Below are positions 54,215 through 63,797 of a stretch of 64,000 nt of DNA, one piece after another. The notes below the pieces were generated by a model. That model worked only from the letters and a program-made list of their open reading frames with translations, was not told the origin of the DNA and did not search any database. Position 1 is the first letter of the stretch. Each line of letters begins with the position of its first letter. Position numbers and translations under genes: made by a program. Where the stretch lies: positions 248,001-312,000 of the forward strand of contig NZ_JGYG01000001.1 of NCBI RefSeq assembly GCF_000740795.1, written 5' to 3'. The DNA comes from Haematobacter massiliensis. Its GTDB lineage: Bacteria > Pseudomonadota > Alphaproteobacteria > Rhodobacterales > Rhodobacteraceae.

Positions 54215-54223
54215 CGGCGCTTC

Positions 54224-55768
54224 ATGCATTGGCTCATCTGGCTTTCCCTGATTGTCGCCATCGCCGTCGGGGCGTCGCTTTTTGCGCTCTGGTCCTTTGG
54301 ACGTTTCGCGCGGCGGGCAAGCGGCCCGAACAGTCACGCGCTGCCGCGGACCGTGCGGCCAAGCCCTTTCGACACGGTTCTAGACCCGCTCGAGACCGCT
54401 CATCCCGGAATGAGCGGTGGCGCGCTGCTCTTCCGCGGGCAGGATGCCTTTGCCGCGCGATTCGAGAGCATCCGCCGCGCAACCCGTTCCATCGACCTGC
54501 AGTACTACATCTGGAAGGATGACATCACCGGCAACCTGCTGGCGGGCGAGCTGCTTACCGCCGCTGACCGGGGGGTCCGCATCCGTATCCTGCTGGATGA
54601 TGTAAACGTCCTCGGCATCGACCCAAAATGGCTGAACCTGAACGGTCATTCCAAGGTGGAGATGCGGATCTTCAACCCGATCGTCAACCGGCACAACGCG
54701 CTCCGCCGGGGGATAGAAATGGCGCTGGCGCTCGTCCGCTACAACAGGCGGATGCACACCAAGTCATGGACGGTGGACGGTCGGATCTCGATCCTCGGCG
54801 GTCGAAACATCGGCGATACCTATTTCGACGCCGCGCGCCGCCGCAGGCGGAATTCTCTGGACGCCGATATGCTGCTTGCCGGTCCCGTGGTCGGACAAGT
54901 CGAGACGATGTTCGATGCCTATTGGAACAGCGACCTCGCCCTGCCGCTTTCTGCGCTGTGGTCGGAGCGGATCAATGACCTGGTGAGCTTCCGCCGGCGC
55001 ATCGGCGCGCTTCGCCGTCACCGGCGCGGCCGCGAGTACCTCTCCCGTGCACTCAGCGGCGATGATGCGCTGCCCGGGCTGGACAGGCTTGTATGGTCCG
55101 ACACATTCCGCATCGTCACTGATCCCCCCGAAAAGGCGCACGGTGAAAAGCGGGAAGACTGGTTGCTCACCCATATCGGCCGGCTCATCAATCAGGCGGA
55201 ACAGCGGTTCGACATGACGACGCCCTATCTCGTCCCCGGCAAGCCAGGGATGGCCCAGCTCGGAGAATTGCGGGAGCGCGGGGTGGAGGTGAGACTGCTG
55301 ACCAACTCGCTGGCCAATACCGACCATTCGCTCGTCCATGGCGCCTATCGCCGTTACCGGGTGCCGTTGCTGACGGGCGGCGTGGAGCTTTGTGAATATG
55401 CTCCCACGGACGAAGGCGCGCGGCGGGGCCGGATGCTGCACGCAAAGACGTTCGTGATCGACAGAAGGACGGGGTTCATCGGCTCCTTCAACTATGATCT
55501 CCGGTCCGCCTTTCTGAACACGGAGATCGGCGTTGTCTTCGAGGCTCCCGAACTGGTCCAGGCACTCTGGGACTGGCAGGATGAGGCCATGCGCCCGCCG
55601 AACGCCTTTCACCTCTCGCTCCATGGCCGCTGGATTCGCTGGGATCAGTCACTGGAGGGACAGGCTAGCTCGCAACTGCCTGAAATCTGGTATGAACCCA
55701 AGGCTTCGCCTGCGCGACGGGCACTGTCGTGGGTGGTCGGGCATTTACCCATCCATTCCTATCTCTAG
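54224..55768 (+). CDS. Phospholipase D family protein, cardiolipin synthase C-like
   Basis: A 514-residue membrane-anchored PLD protein. An N-terminal helix (WLIWLSLIVAIAVGASLFALW) is followed by two HKD motifs: HTKSWTVDGRISILGGRNIGDTY and LHAKTFVIDRRTGFIGSFNYD. This arrangement, with RSIDLQYYIWKDDITGNLLA, matches ClsC/YmdC-like cardiolipin synthases that transfer a phosphatidyl group. It is probably co-transcribed with the EEP gene. A GGAAAC/GTTTCC hairpin follows at 55773-55790. Confidence 0.88.
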   Translation: MHWLIWLSLIVAIAVGASLFALWSFGRFARRASGPNSHALPRTVRPSPFDTVLDPLETAHPGMSGGALLFRGQDAFAARFESIRRATRSIDLQYYIWKDDITGNLLAGELLTAADRGVRIRILLDDVNVLGIDPKWLNLNGHSKVEMRIFNPIVNRHNALRRGIEMALALVRYNRRMHTKSWTVDGRISILGGRNIGDTYFDAARRRRRNSLDADMLLAGPVVGQVETMFDAYWNSDLALPLSALWSERINDLVSFRRRIGALRRHRRGREYLSRALSGDDALPGLDRLVWSDTFRIVTDPPEKAHGEKREDWLLTHIGRLINQAEQRFDMTTPYLVPGKPGMAQLGELRERGVEVRLLTNSLANTDHSLVHGAYRRYRVPLLTGGVELCEYAPTDEGARRGRMLHAKTFVIDRRTGFIGSFNYDLRSAFLNTEIGVVFEAPELVQALWDWQDEAMRPPNAFHLSLHGRWIRWDQSLEGQASSQLPEIWYEPKASPARRALSWVVGHLPIHSYL

Positions 55769-55823
55769 GACTGGAAACGCGGCGGTTTCCGGGCGATCAT
55801 CTTGGCGCTGAGGGAGGAATGCC

Positions 55824-57212
55824 ATGCCTGTCTATCGCTCAACCCTTGGTGGGGAGCGCTTCGCCTTTGACGGCCTCGCCGCCCTTCTCGCCGCTGCGAC
55901 GCCCGCCCGGTCCGGCGATGCGCTCGCCGGGATTGCGGCCCAGACGGAGGCCCAGCGGGTCGCCGCTCGCTATGCTCTGGCCGATCTGCCGCTTGCCACG
56001 TTCCTGAACGAAGCCCTGGTGCCCTATGAGGCGGATGAAGTCACCCGTCTGATAATCGACAGCCATGATGCTGCCGCCTTTGTACCCTTTGCCGCGATGA
56101 CGGTCGGCGATCTGCGGGACTGGCTTCTGTCGGAGGCCGCAACCGCCAGAACGCTTGAGGCCGCGCGTCCTGCGCTCACCCCGGAAATGGTCGCCGCCGC
56201 CTCCAAGCTCATGCGCAATCAGGACCTGATCGCCGTCGCACGGAAGGTGGAGGTGGTGACCGCTTTTCGCAACACCATCGGGCTGACAGGGCGGATTTCC
56301 ACGCGATTGCAGCCCAATCACCCGGCAGACGATCTGCGCGGCATTGCCGCTGCGGTACTGGACGGGTTGTTGCAAGGTGCGGGCGATGCGGTCATCGGCA
56401 TCAACCCCGCCTCCGACAATCTGCGCAACTGCACCGAGATCCTTCACGCGCTGGACCGGTTGCGTCAGGATTTCGCGATCCCGACGCAAAGCTGCGTGCT
56501 CACCCATGTGACGAACACCCTTCGCATCATGGAGGCAGGCGGGCCGGTCGATCTCGTCTTCCAGTCGATCGCGGGGACGGAGGACGCGAACCGCGGTTTC
56601 GGCGTCGATCTGGCCGTACTGGCAGAGGCGGATGCCGCGGCGCGGGGATTGAACCGGGGTACCATCGGGCAGAACGTGATGTATTTCGAGACGGGACAGG
56701 GTGCGCCTTTGTCGGCCGGTGCCCATCACGGGGTCGATCAGCAGACGCTGGAGGCACGGGCCTATGGCGTGGCGCGGGCCTTCTCGCCGCTCCTGGTGAA
56801 TACCGTCGTGGGCTTCATCGGCCCGGAGTATCTTTATGACGGCAAGCAGATCATGCGCGCGGGCCTGGAAGACCATTTCTGCGGCAAGCTTCTCGGCCTG
56901 CCGATGGGGGTGGATGTCTGCTACACCAACCATGTCGAGGCCGATCAGGACGACATGGATACACTGATGACGCTGCTGGGTGCCGCCGGTGTGACCTTCG
57001 TCATCTGCGTGCCCGGTTCGGATGATGTGATGCTCAGCTACCAAAGCCTTGCTTTTGAGGATGCTACCTGGCTCCGCCGTGTGTTCAACCGCAGCCCCGC
57101 GCCGGAATTCGCGGCCTGGCTGGAAAAAACGGGCCTCGCCGGATGGGGAGCGGGGCCGCGCGCGCTGCCGGATGTGGACGGGCTTGCCCGCCGTATGGGG
57201 CTTCCCGCATGA
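55824..57212 (+). CDS. eutB: Ethanolamine ammonia-lyase, large subunit
   Basis: The catalytic alpha subunit of adenosylcobalamin-dependent ethanolamine ammonia-lyase, which yields acetaldehyde and ammonia. The 462-residue protein carries RISTRLQPNHPADDLRGIAAAVLDGLLQGAGDAVIGINPASDN, the active-site QSCVLTHVTNTLRIMEAGGPVDLVFQSIAGTE and GVDVCYTNHVEADQDDMDTL. No microcompartment genes, no eutA reactivase and no permease are adjacent, so this is the minimal two-gene form. GGAGGA precedes the ATG. Confidence 0.96.
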   Translation: MPVYRSTLGGERFAFDGLAALLAAATPARSGDALAGIAAQTEAQRVAARYALADLPLATFLNEALVPYEADEVTRLIIDSHDAAAFVPFAAMTVGDLRDWLLSEAATARTLEAARPALTPEMVAAASKLMRNQDLIAVARKVEVVTAFRNTIGLTGRISTRLQPNHPADDLRGIAAAVLDGLLQGAGDAVIGINPASDNLRNCTEILHALDRLRQDFAIPTQSCVLTHVTNTLRIMEAGGPVDLVFQSIAGTEDANRGFGVDLAVLAEADAAARGLNRGTIGQNVMYFETGQGAPLSAGAHHGVDQQTLEARAYGVARAFSPLLVNTVVGFIGPEYLYDGKQIMRAGLEDHFCGKLLGLPMGVDVCYTNHVEADQDDMDTLMTLLGAAGVTFVICVPGSDDVMLSYQSLAFEDATWLRRVFNRSPAPEFAAWLEKTGLAGWGAGPRALPDVDGLARRMGLPA

Positions 57213-57961
57213 CCGCCCCGACAGACCCGACCCTTGCCCGCCTCCGGCGCCTGACACCCGCGCGGCTGCGGCTGGACCCTCGCGGCGGTGCGGCACCGCT
57301 CTCTGCTGTGCTGGACTTTCAGGCGAGCCATGCCCGCGCGCGCGACGCGATCCGTGCGCCCGTGGATTGGGAGGCCATCGCCGCGGCGCTCGGCCCCCGC
57401 GAGACCCTTCATTTGCAGAGCCGCGCTGGTGATCGGGAAACTTACCTTCGGCGCCCCGATCTCGGCCGGCGGGTGCGGGAGGCTGATCTTGATCGCCTGC
57501 AGGGCAAGGGCAGCGACGTGGCCAGCGATGTGGCCATTGTCATTGCGGACGGGCTGTCGGCGCTCGCCGTCAACCGCCACGCCGCAGCCATTGCGGGAGG
57601 CGTCATCGAATCCCTGCCCGGTGTGAGATTCGCGCCCATCGTGCTGGCGAGCCAGGCCCGTGTGGCCATAGGTGACGATATCGGCGCGGGCCTGAGCGCA
57701 CGGCTGTCGCTCGTTCTCATCGGGGAACGGCCAGGCCTTTCGGTGGCGGAAAGTCTCGGCGCCTACATCACCTACGACCCCCGTCCCGGACGCCAGGACA
57801 GCGAGCGGAACTGCGTTTCCAATATCCATGATCTGGGCGGGCTGAGCCACGACAGGGCGGTCGAGCTGATTTCCTGGCTTGTGGGAGAGGCTCTGTCACG
57901 ACGGCTGACGGGCATCGCGCTCAAGGATGAAAGTGGCAGCGGCTTTCTGGGCGAAAACTAG
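57209..57961 (+). CDS. eutC: Ethanolamine ammonia-lyase, small subunit
   Basis: The beta subunit (250 residues), needed with EutB to bind cobalamin. Family motifs: RLRRLTPARLRLD, LDFQASHARARDAIRAPVDW, DVAIVIADGLSALAVNRHA and YDPRPGRQDSERNCVSNIHDLGGLSHDRA. Its ATG overlaps the eutB stop by four bases (ATGA). After it the base composition becomes AT-rich. Confidence 0.95.
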   Translation: MTAPTDPTLARLRRLTPARLRLDPRGGAAPLSAVLDFQASHARARDAIRAPVDWEAIAAALGPRETLHLQSRAGDRETYLRRPDLGRRVREADLDRLQGKGSDVASDVAIVIADGLSALAVNRHAAAIAGGVIESLPGVRFAPIVLASQARVAIGDDIGAGLSARLSLVLIGERPGLSVAESLGAYITYDPRPGRQDSERNCVSNIHDLGGLSHDRAVELISWLVGEALSRRLTGIALKDESGSGFLGEN

Positions 57962-58016
57962 AAACAGTTTTTTCCACGCTGAAAATTTCTATCTAGACGT
58001 GTATTGATTGGATAAT

Positions 58017-58030
58017 ACTCAATTTTGAGT
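58017..58030. promoter_or_regulatory. Perfect inverted repeat upstream of the CTERM gene
   Basis: ACTCAA-TT-TTGAGT in an AT-rich leader, about 73 bases before the start codon. It follows TTGATTGGATAATA, which is promoter-like. A possible operator or the base of an mRNA hairpin. Confidence 0.45.
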
Positions 58031-58102
58031 TACTATCCCTGCATAACCCTGCCTCCCCGCAATCCATTCACAGCAAGTCAAAGCCAGAAGGATCTACATT
58101 CC

Positions 58103-58813
58103 ATGTCAAGAAAACATGCGCTCGCCGCGATCCTTGCTGCAGCCGTCGTCACCACCGCCGACGCATCCCATGCTGCCTCCATTATCATTGATCAGTTCAT
58201 CTCACCGCAATATGTCGTCGCACGGGCGGGAACCGGGGATTTCTCCCGCTCCGAAATCCGGGCGCCCAGTGCTGTCGCAGTCGGTGGATATCGCGACATG
58301 TCGGTGTCGAACAGTACGAACCGCCTGAACGGCACGTCGCTTGAAACCGGCGGCGGGTATCTCGACTTCAACAACGCCTCCCGCACCAGTGGGACCGGAA
58401 CGATCAAGTGGGACGGCCAGAATTCCACCGGCCTGCGCGGCTTGGACGTGACGGATGGCGGTACCAACGACGCGGTGTTCTTCGGTGTGATCTTTGCGGA
58501 TGCAGATATCGCGATGGCATTCTCCCTCACCGACACGCAGGGCCGCGTCTCGACCTACAACACGCTTCTGGTCGAGGAACTCAGCGATCCGGAGGAAGTG
58601 TTCTTCCGCTTCTCCGACTTCAGCGGAAGTGCGGATCTCACGCAGATCAACGCAATTTCACTCACCCTGATCGGCACGCGTCCGGCCGTAGACCTGACGC
58701 TGGACCGGATATACTTCGGAGCCACTGTCGCGCCCGTACCCGTGCCGGCCGCCGCGCCGTTGCTTCTTGCGGCCATCGGTGGGCTGGCCCTGGCGGGCCG
58801 TCGTCGGAAATGA
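58103..58813 (+). CDS. Secreted protein with VPLPA-CTERM-type sorting signal
   Basis: A 236-residue exported protein. The signal peptide ends near ADASHAA. The body is rich in Ser, Thr, Gly and Asn, with beta-sandwich character. The C-terminal tripartite signal is VPVPAAAPLLLAAIGGLALA followed by GRRRK: proline motif, hydrophobic helix and basic tail, the rhodobacterial VPLPA-CTERM variant of PEP-CTERM. It is probably processed by an archaeosortase/exosortase-type enzyme and moved to the surface or matrix. No sortase gene is in this window. ATG 58103 is taken; 58025 is an alternative but overlaps the inverted repeat. Confidence 0.85.
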   Translation: MSRKHALAAILAAAVVTTADASHAASIIIDQFISPQYVVARAGTGDFSRSEIRAPSAVAVGGYRDMSVSNSTNRLNGTSLETGGGYLDFNNASRTSGTGTIKWDGQNSTGLRGLDVTDGGTNDAVFFGVIFADADIAMAFSLTDTQGRVSTYNTLLVEELSDPEEVFFRFSDFSGSADLTQINAISLTLIGTRPAVDLTLDRIYFGATVAPVPVPAAAPLLLAAIGGLALAGRRRK

Positions 58814-58822
58814 GATTTTTTT

Positions 58823-58850
58823 GACCCGTCATGGCGTCTGTCGGGTCTTT
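58823..58850 (+). terminator. Possible terminator after the CTERM gene
   Basis: Arms GACCCG and CGGGTC with a 14-base-scale loop, followed by TTT. It is preceded by a run of seven T. Weak by standard criteria. Confidence 0.4.
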
Positions 58851-58905
58851 GACCATGTTCATGTTGCGCTAGCTGATCCTGAACGCTTCCCTGTCAGGTT
58901 TGCCC

Positions 58906-59460
58906 ATGTCCGTGACGTCCGACAACGCTATTCGCGCCGAACTCCGCCAGAAGTGGGGATGGTTTCTCGCGCTCGGTCTTCTCCTTCTGGCCTTCGGGCT
59001 GATCGCGGCGGCGAACCTGCTGATCGCGACCGTCGCATCCGTGTTCTGGGTGGGGATCATGATGATCGCGGGCGGGGTGCTGGCGATCTTTCATGCCTTC
59101 AGCGTGCGCACTTGGGGAAGCACGATCCTGGGCGTTCTCGCAGGGCTGCTCTATGCGGTTGCGGGGATTTTCGTCTTCGTCAATCCGGCAGTCGCGACCG
59201 CAGCGATCACCATAACGGTTGGCCTGCTCCTCATCGTCGTAGGGCTGGTCCGTCTTGTCATCGGCCTGCAGGAGCGCACGACCGAGGGATGGGGATGGGT
59301 TGTCATCGGCGGTCTGATTACCGCGCTCGCCGGTGTGGTCATCGTGGCCGGCTGGCCGGGAAACAGCATATGGGTGCTGGGTATCTTTCTCGTCGTTGAC
59401 CTGCTGACGCAGGGCGTGACCTACACCGCGCTCGCCCTCAGCCTGAAGAAGGCCGCCTGA
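58906..59460 (+). CDS. HdeD family membrane protein
   Basis: A 184-residue protein with six hydrophobic helices in three pairs, beginning FLALGLLLLAFGLIAAANLLIATVASVFWVGIMMIAGGVLAIFHAF. This is the HdeD/DUF308 pattern, associated in E. coli with acid resistance at high cell density. ATG 58906 is used; a TTG at 58900 is in frame. Its stop codon abuts the lolD stop, tail to tail, with no gap. Confidence 0.85.
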   Translation: MSVTSDNAIRAELRQKWGWFLALGLLLLAFGLIAAANLLIATVASVFWVGIMMIAGGVLAIFHAFSVRTWGSTILGVLAGLLYAVAGIFVFVNPAVATAAITITVGLLLIVVGLVRLVIGLQERTTEGWGWVVIGGLITALAGVVIVAGWPGNSIWVLGIFLVVDLLTQGVTYTALALSLKKAA

Positions 59461-60135
59461 TCAGACGAGCCGGCCTGCCTCCAAGCGAACCACCCTGTCC
59501 ATGCGGGCCGCCAGGTCGAGGTTATGAGTCGCGATCAGCGTGGCCAGCCCCGTCTCCCGCACCAGCCCGATCAGCGTGTCAAAAACCAGCGAGGACGTTT
59601 CAGGGTCGAGGTTCCCCGTCGGCTCATCGGCAAGCAGCAGCCTCGGTCGATTCGCCAGCGCACGGCAGAAGGCCACACGCTGCTGCTCTCCGCCGGAAAG
59701 CGCAGCAGGCCGGTGCGCAGCGCGGGGTCTGACGCCAACACGATCCAGCAGACCCTCCGCCCGGTCAACCGCTTCGCGCCGGGGGCATCCATCGGCCAGT
59801 TGTGGCAGGACGACATTCTCCAGTGCAGAAAACTCCGGCAGCAGGTGGTGGAACTGATAGACGAAGCCGACTTCCGAACGCCGGGCATCGGTCTGCGCCC
59901 GGTCCGAAAGCCCGGTCATCTCGCGCCCGCCCATGAAGACGCGTCCCTGATCGGGCGTGTCGAGCAAGCCCGCGATATGAAGAAGCGTTGACTTGCCTGC
60001 GCCGGAGGGCGCGACCAGCGCCACCGCCTCCCCCGCCATCAGTGTCAGACTGACGCCCCGGAGGACCTCCACCGGTGCGGCGGTATCACCGCCATAAGTG
60101 CGCCGGATACCATCGAGCCGCAGGACTTCACTCAT
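59461..60135 (-). CDS. lolD: Lipoprotein-releasing ABC transporter ATPase LolD
   Basis: A 224-residue ATPase that powers release of lipoproteins from the inner membrane to LolA. Walker [10 protein letters not shown], signature [15 protein letters not shown], Walker [13 protein letters not shown] and the switch IATHNLDLA are in place. [19 protein letters not shown] is typical of LolD. It overlaps the end of lolC by eight bases. Confidence 0.94.
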   Translation of the reverse strand: MSEVLRLDGIRRTYGGDTAAPVEVLRGVSLTLMAGEAVALVAPSGAGKSTLLHIAGLLDTPDQGRVFMGGREMTGLSDRAQTDARRSEVGFVYQFHHLLPEFSALENVVLPQLADGCPRREAVDRAEGLLDRVGVRPRAAHRPAALSGGEQQRVAFCRALANRPRLLLADEPTGNLDPETSSLVFDTLIGLVRETGLATLIATHNLDLAARMDRVVRLEAGRLV

Positions 60136-61408
60136 ACCGCAACGCCTCCACCGGGTTCATCCGCGCGGCGCGGCGTGCCGGAAACAGGGTGACAACGAAC
60201 GACAGGACGAGCGACAGGACCACGGCGGAAAGCACGTCCTTCGCTTCCAGCCTCGCGGGAAGCGCGTAGATGCCGCGGATCGACGGATCCCAGACCCCGC
60301 CCCCCATGACGTAGTTCACGAAGGAGAAGATCGGGTCGATATAGATTGCGAACAGGCAGCCGAGGATCACCCCCGCCAATGTGCCGACCAACCCGACGGA
60401 GGCGCCGCAGATGAAGAACACCCGCAGGATAGAGCCCTCCGTCAGCCCCATCGTGCGCAGGATGCCGATGTCCCGCCCCTTGTTCTTCACCAGCATGATG
60501 AGACCGGAGACGATGTTCATTGCGGCTATCAGGACGAGAATGGAGAGGATGACGAACATCACGTTATCCTCCACCTCAAGTGCGCGCAGGAAGCTCCCCG
60601 CGCTGTCGCGCCATGTCCAGAAGCTGGTGGAAGGGCCAGCTGCCTCCAGCAATGCGGGGAGCAGGCGCTCCACCTCCTCGGGGCGCTCGACCGTCACGGC
60701 GATCTCATCCACCAGCGTCTCGCGGTTGAAGTACCCCTGCGCCTCGGCGAGCGGCATGTAGACGCGAGTTTCGTCAATGTCATAGCGCCCGGCGGAGAAG
60801 ATATAGACCACCTCGTAGGCATTCACCCGCGGCGAGGTTCCGAAAGGTGTCTGCACCCCGTCCGGCGAGATGAGGCGCACCCTGTCTCCGACCCCCACGC
60901 CGAGAGAGCGCGCCACCCCCGCCCCGATGGCGATACCCTGATCGAAGGCGTCGATATCGCCCGCGCTGCGGGGCCCGGGCTGAATGCCGGGGATGGCCTT
61001 CAGGTCGTCGTGGCTGACGCCCAGCACTTCGACCCCGGCATTGCGCCCATTGGCATTGGCCATGACCTGCCCCCGGATCTGGGGGGAGGCATGGACCACG
61101 CCCGGAACGGCGCCGATCCGTTCGGCCAGCGGAAGATAGTCGGGGATGGTCCTGTCGATGCGGCCTGCGTCGTCGATCCGGTCTGCAAACACCGTCACAT
61201 GGGCATTGGCCCCAAGGATCGTGTTCACGAACTCCTCCCGGAAGCCCGAGCGCACGGCGAGCGTCGCGATCAGCGCAAAGACGGCAAGGGTGATGCCGAT
61301 CAGGCTGATCCAGGTCATCACGCTGACGCCCCCCTCCTCGCGCCGTGCACGAAGGTAGCGCCAGGCGATCATCCATTCGAAGGCGGCAAAGGGGCGGGTC
61401 TGGGCCAA
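60128..61408 (-). CDS. lolC: Lipoprotein-releasing ABC transporter permease LolC/LolE
   Basis: A 426-residue membrane subunit with four helices and a large periplasmic domain. The start [31 protein letters not shown] and the end [18 protein letters not shown] define the family. The start codon is TTG at 61408, with AGGAG six bases upstream; no ATG or GTG gives a conserved N-terminus, and the frame extends upstream only into repeats. Only one such permease gene is linked to lolD, fitting a homodimeric LolF-like arrangement rather than separate LolC and LolE. Confidence 0.92.
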   Translation of the reverse strand: MAQTRPFAAFEWMIAWRYLRARREEGGVSVMTWISLIGITLAVFALIATLAVRSGFREEFVNTILGANAHVTVFADRIDDAGRIDRTIPDYLPLAERIGAVPGVVHASPQIRGQVMANANGRNAGVEVLGVSHDDLKAIPGIQPGPRSAGDIDAFDQGIAIGAGVARSLGVGVGDRVRLISPDGVQTPFGTSPRVNAYEVVYIFSAGRYDIDETRVYMPLAEAQGYFNRETLVDEIAVTVERPEEVERLLPALLEAAGPSTSFWTWRDSAGSFLRALEVEDNVMFVILSILVLIAAMNIVSGLIMLVKNKGRDIGILRTMGLTEGSILRVFFICGASVGLVGTLAGVILGCLFAIYIDPIFSFVNYVMGGGVWDPSIRGIYALPARLEAKDVLSAVVLSLVLSFVVTLFPARRAARMNPVEALRYE

Positions 61409-62291
61409 GGGAAACTCCTGTGCTGCCGCCCGCTTAGCAGCCGGGAGCAGCGGGGTCACGGGGAGAAGTGCAACCATGCCGCAAGGGTGATGGAATGACC
61501 GCAGCATAGGACCGGGCCGGCGGTGACATTCATCCGCACCGAGCCGCTGAAGGAGAAGGAGAGCCTCCTCAATGGCCTGCAGAGATGCGTTTACGGCCTG
61601 GCATCGTGAAGGTCTTGTCCCGCGCGGGGTATAGCTGGCTGAGCCGTTCGCTTTCCAGGCTGAGGTGGCGTCCTGTCCCGCGCGCGGGGTATTCACGATC
61701 TCGCGCACCGCTATCCCTAACTCACCATGGTCCTGTCCGGCGCGCGGGGTATTCACGCGTCATCCGTCGCACCGCGCACTGACAGCACGGTTCAATCCCC
61801 CGCGAGGGGGTTCACCGCTTGGCAGGTGCCGATCCGCGCCGTCAGGGGGCCGGGATGAACTGCCGGCGCCAGCTTGCCAGAATGGTGGCGGCGCGGGATA
61901 CGGACAGCTCTCACTGCCTGCTCGCGCGCATCGGTATCGGGCTTCAACAGCCACCCCCTGCCTCAACCGGTCTGTCCCTCGCGGAGATCACGGTTTTGCC
62001 AGCAGCGGGAAGGCAGCGCAAACGCGGCCCGCGCTGAGGAACTTCTCCGCCCGAGTTTCGCCACACCGGCAGGCGGAAGTGGCGACGCTGCGCGGTGATG
62101 GGCCGGTCGAGGTGGAGCACTTCGACATCGCAAGGCCGCCTCGATGCGCTGCTTTCTGTGGCAAAGCGCTGGATACGATGGGCGCGCCTCCCGACCGCAT
62201 CTGCTCGCGCCCTGCCGCAGGTTACGCGAGCGATCCAGGGTTGAGGACTAGGCCGGACGCGCCCGCAGGGGGAAAGCTATGCACGGGGCGG
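61409..62291. other. Non-coding region with CRISPR-like array between lolC and proS
   Basis: About 880 bases without a convincing gene. It holds a short repeat array at about 61612-61817. The remainder, 61818-62291, has only short or shadow frames; one plus-strand stretch near 62040-62200 looks protein-like in places but has no start and no family I know, so it may be a decayed gene. Confidence 0.45.
61612..61817 (+). CRISPR. Short CRISPR-like array, type I-E-like, no cas genes in window
   Basis: Four repeat-like units with a 60-base period. Units 2 (61670-61697) and 3 (61730-61757) are 28 bases and differ at one position; both contain CGCGCGGGGTATTCACG. Unit 1 (from 61612) has a 2-base deletion and a changed 3' end. 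Unit 4 (61790-61817) is diverged, sharing 18 of 28 positions. The two intact spacers (61698-61729, 61758-61789) are 32 bases each and unrelated. The GC-rich palindromic core and 28+32 spacing resemble type I-E. No cas gene is nearby. Confidence 0.55.
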
Positions 62292-63632
62292 TCACACCCC
62301 GGCGTAGATTTCCGCAATGCGAGAGACGGCGGCTTCGGGCTTCATCTCGACGCTTTCACCCGTCCGCCGGCTCGTCAGCTCGACGAGATTGGAGGCGACG
62401 CCGCGCGGCCCTACGGTGATCCGCCACGGAATGCCGATCAGATCGGCGGTGGCGAACTTCGCCCCAGCGCGGTCCTCCCGGTCGTCGTAGAGCGGGTCGA
62501 GCCCCTTGGCCTTCAACGCGGAATAGAGCGCCTCGCATGCACTGTCGGTGGAGGTGTCGCCCTGCTTGACGTTGACGATCACCACGTGGAAGGGCGTGAC
62601 GCCTTCCGGCCAGATGATGCCCTTCTCGTCATGGCTGGCCTCGATGATCGCGCCCACCAGCCGCGACACGCCGATCCCGTGGGAGCCCATGTGGACGGGC
62701 ACCCGCTCTCCCTTGTCGTTGACGACGAGCGCCTTCATCGGCTCCGAATATTTGGTGCCGAAGTAGAACACCTGCCCCACCTCGATCCCGCGGGAGACGC
62801 GGCGGCGCTCTTCGGGCACTTCTGCATCGAATACGGCGGGGTCGTGGGTCTCGTCGGTCCGGGCGTAGGGGGTCGTCCATTCCTTGACGATGGCGGCTGT
62901 TTCGGCGGGATCGTAGTAGTCCACCTTGCGGTCGCCGAGCTTCAGCTTGGTGATCGCCTCATCGTAGAACACCTCCGACTCGCCGGTTTCCGCCAGCACG
63001 AGGAATTCGTGGGTATCGTCACCCCCGATGGGGCCGGAATCGGCCCGCATCGGGATCGCGGTCAGGCCCATCCGCTCATAGGTGCGCAGATAGCTCACCA
63101 CATGGCGGTTGTAGGAAGCGATGGCGCCCTCATAATCCAGGTCGAAGTTGTAGCCATCCTTCATCAGGAACTCGCGCCCCCGCATCACGCCGAAGCGCGG
63201 GCGGATCTCGTCGCGGAACTTCCACTGGATATGGTAGAGCGTCAGCGGCAGATCCTTGTAGCTGCCAACGGCCGAGCGGAAGATATCGGTGATCATCTCC
63301 TCGTTCGTCGGGCCGTAGAGCATCTCGCGCTTGTGGCGGTCGGTGATGCGCAGCATCTCCTCCCCATAGGCGTCGTAGCGGCCGGATTCGCGCCAGAGAT
63401 CGGCGGGCTGAAGCGTGGGCATCAGCAGGGGGATGTGGCCGGCGCGCTGCTGCTCCTCATGCACGATCTGCTCTATGCGCGAGAGCACCTTGAAGCCAAG
63501 GGGCAGCCACGAATAGATGCCGGCCGCCTGCTGCCGGATCATCCCCGCACGCAGCATGTAGCGATGGCTGACGATCTGGGCGTCAGCCGGGTTTTCCCGC
63601 AGGACGGGCAGGAAATAGCGGGACATTCTCAT
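62292..63632 (-). CDS. proS: Prolyl-tRNA synthetase, short bacterial form
   Basis: Charges tRNA-Pro. The 446-residue class II enzyme has [19 protein letters not shown], the catalytic [36 protein letters not shown] and [16 protein letters not shown]. It lacks the roughly 180-residue INS editing domain between motifs 2 and 3, as usual in alphaproteobacterial ProRS, so mischarged Ala-tRNA-Pro must be cleared by a separate YbaK/ProXp protein. GGAG is eight bases before ATG 63632; ATG 63626 and GTG 63641 are alternatives. Confidence 0.95.
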   Translation of the reverse strand: MRMSRYFLPVLRENPADAQIVSHRYMLRAGMIRQQAAGIYSWLPLGFKVLSRIEQIVHEEQQRAGHIPLLMPTLQPADLWRESGRYDAYGEEMLRITDRHKREMLYGPTNEEMITDIFRSAVGSYKDLPLTLYHIQWKFRDEIRPRFGVMRGREFLMKDGYNFDLDYEGAIASYNRHVVSYLRTYERMGLTAIPMRADSGPIGGDDTHEFLVLAETGESEVFYDEAITKLKLGDRKVDYYDPAETAAIVKEWTTPYARTDETHDPAVFDAEVPEERRRVSRGIEVGQVFYFGTKYSEPMKALVVNDKGERVPVHMGSHGIGVSRLVGAIIEASHDEKGIIWPEGVTPFHVVIVNVKQGDTSTDSACEALYSALKAKGLDPLYDDREDRAGAKFATADLIGIPWRITVGPRGVASNLVELTSRRTGESVEMKPEAAVSRIAEIYAGV

Positions 63633-63797
63633 CGCGCGCACTCCGGGATCAGAAGAAAGACATTGCCGCCCCTGCTAAGCCATCCCAATGTGACAGGCAA
63701 GCCGCGGCACGGATGATGCGAAGGCGGCTTGCATAGATGAAACGGTCAGGCGATGAGCCGCGTTTGGGCCGGCTATCGAATGCATGGGAAGAGCAGC

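Noticed and set aside
61409-61756. N-terminal extension of lolC containing repeated NTPRAGQD peptides
   Set aside because: The peptide repeats come from the DNA repeats; the conserved LolC start and its Shine-Dalgarno are at 61408.
61818-62291. Remnant cas genes beside the CRISPR-like array
   Set aside because: No Cas motif could be recognised in any frame; the fragmentary protein-like stretch near 62.1 kb has no identifiable family.
61665-63716. Plus-strand open frame of 683 codons opposite proS
   Set aside because: It runs through the repeat array and proS antisense; the proS frame is fully conserved, so this is a shadow.
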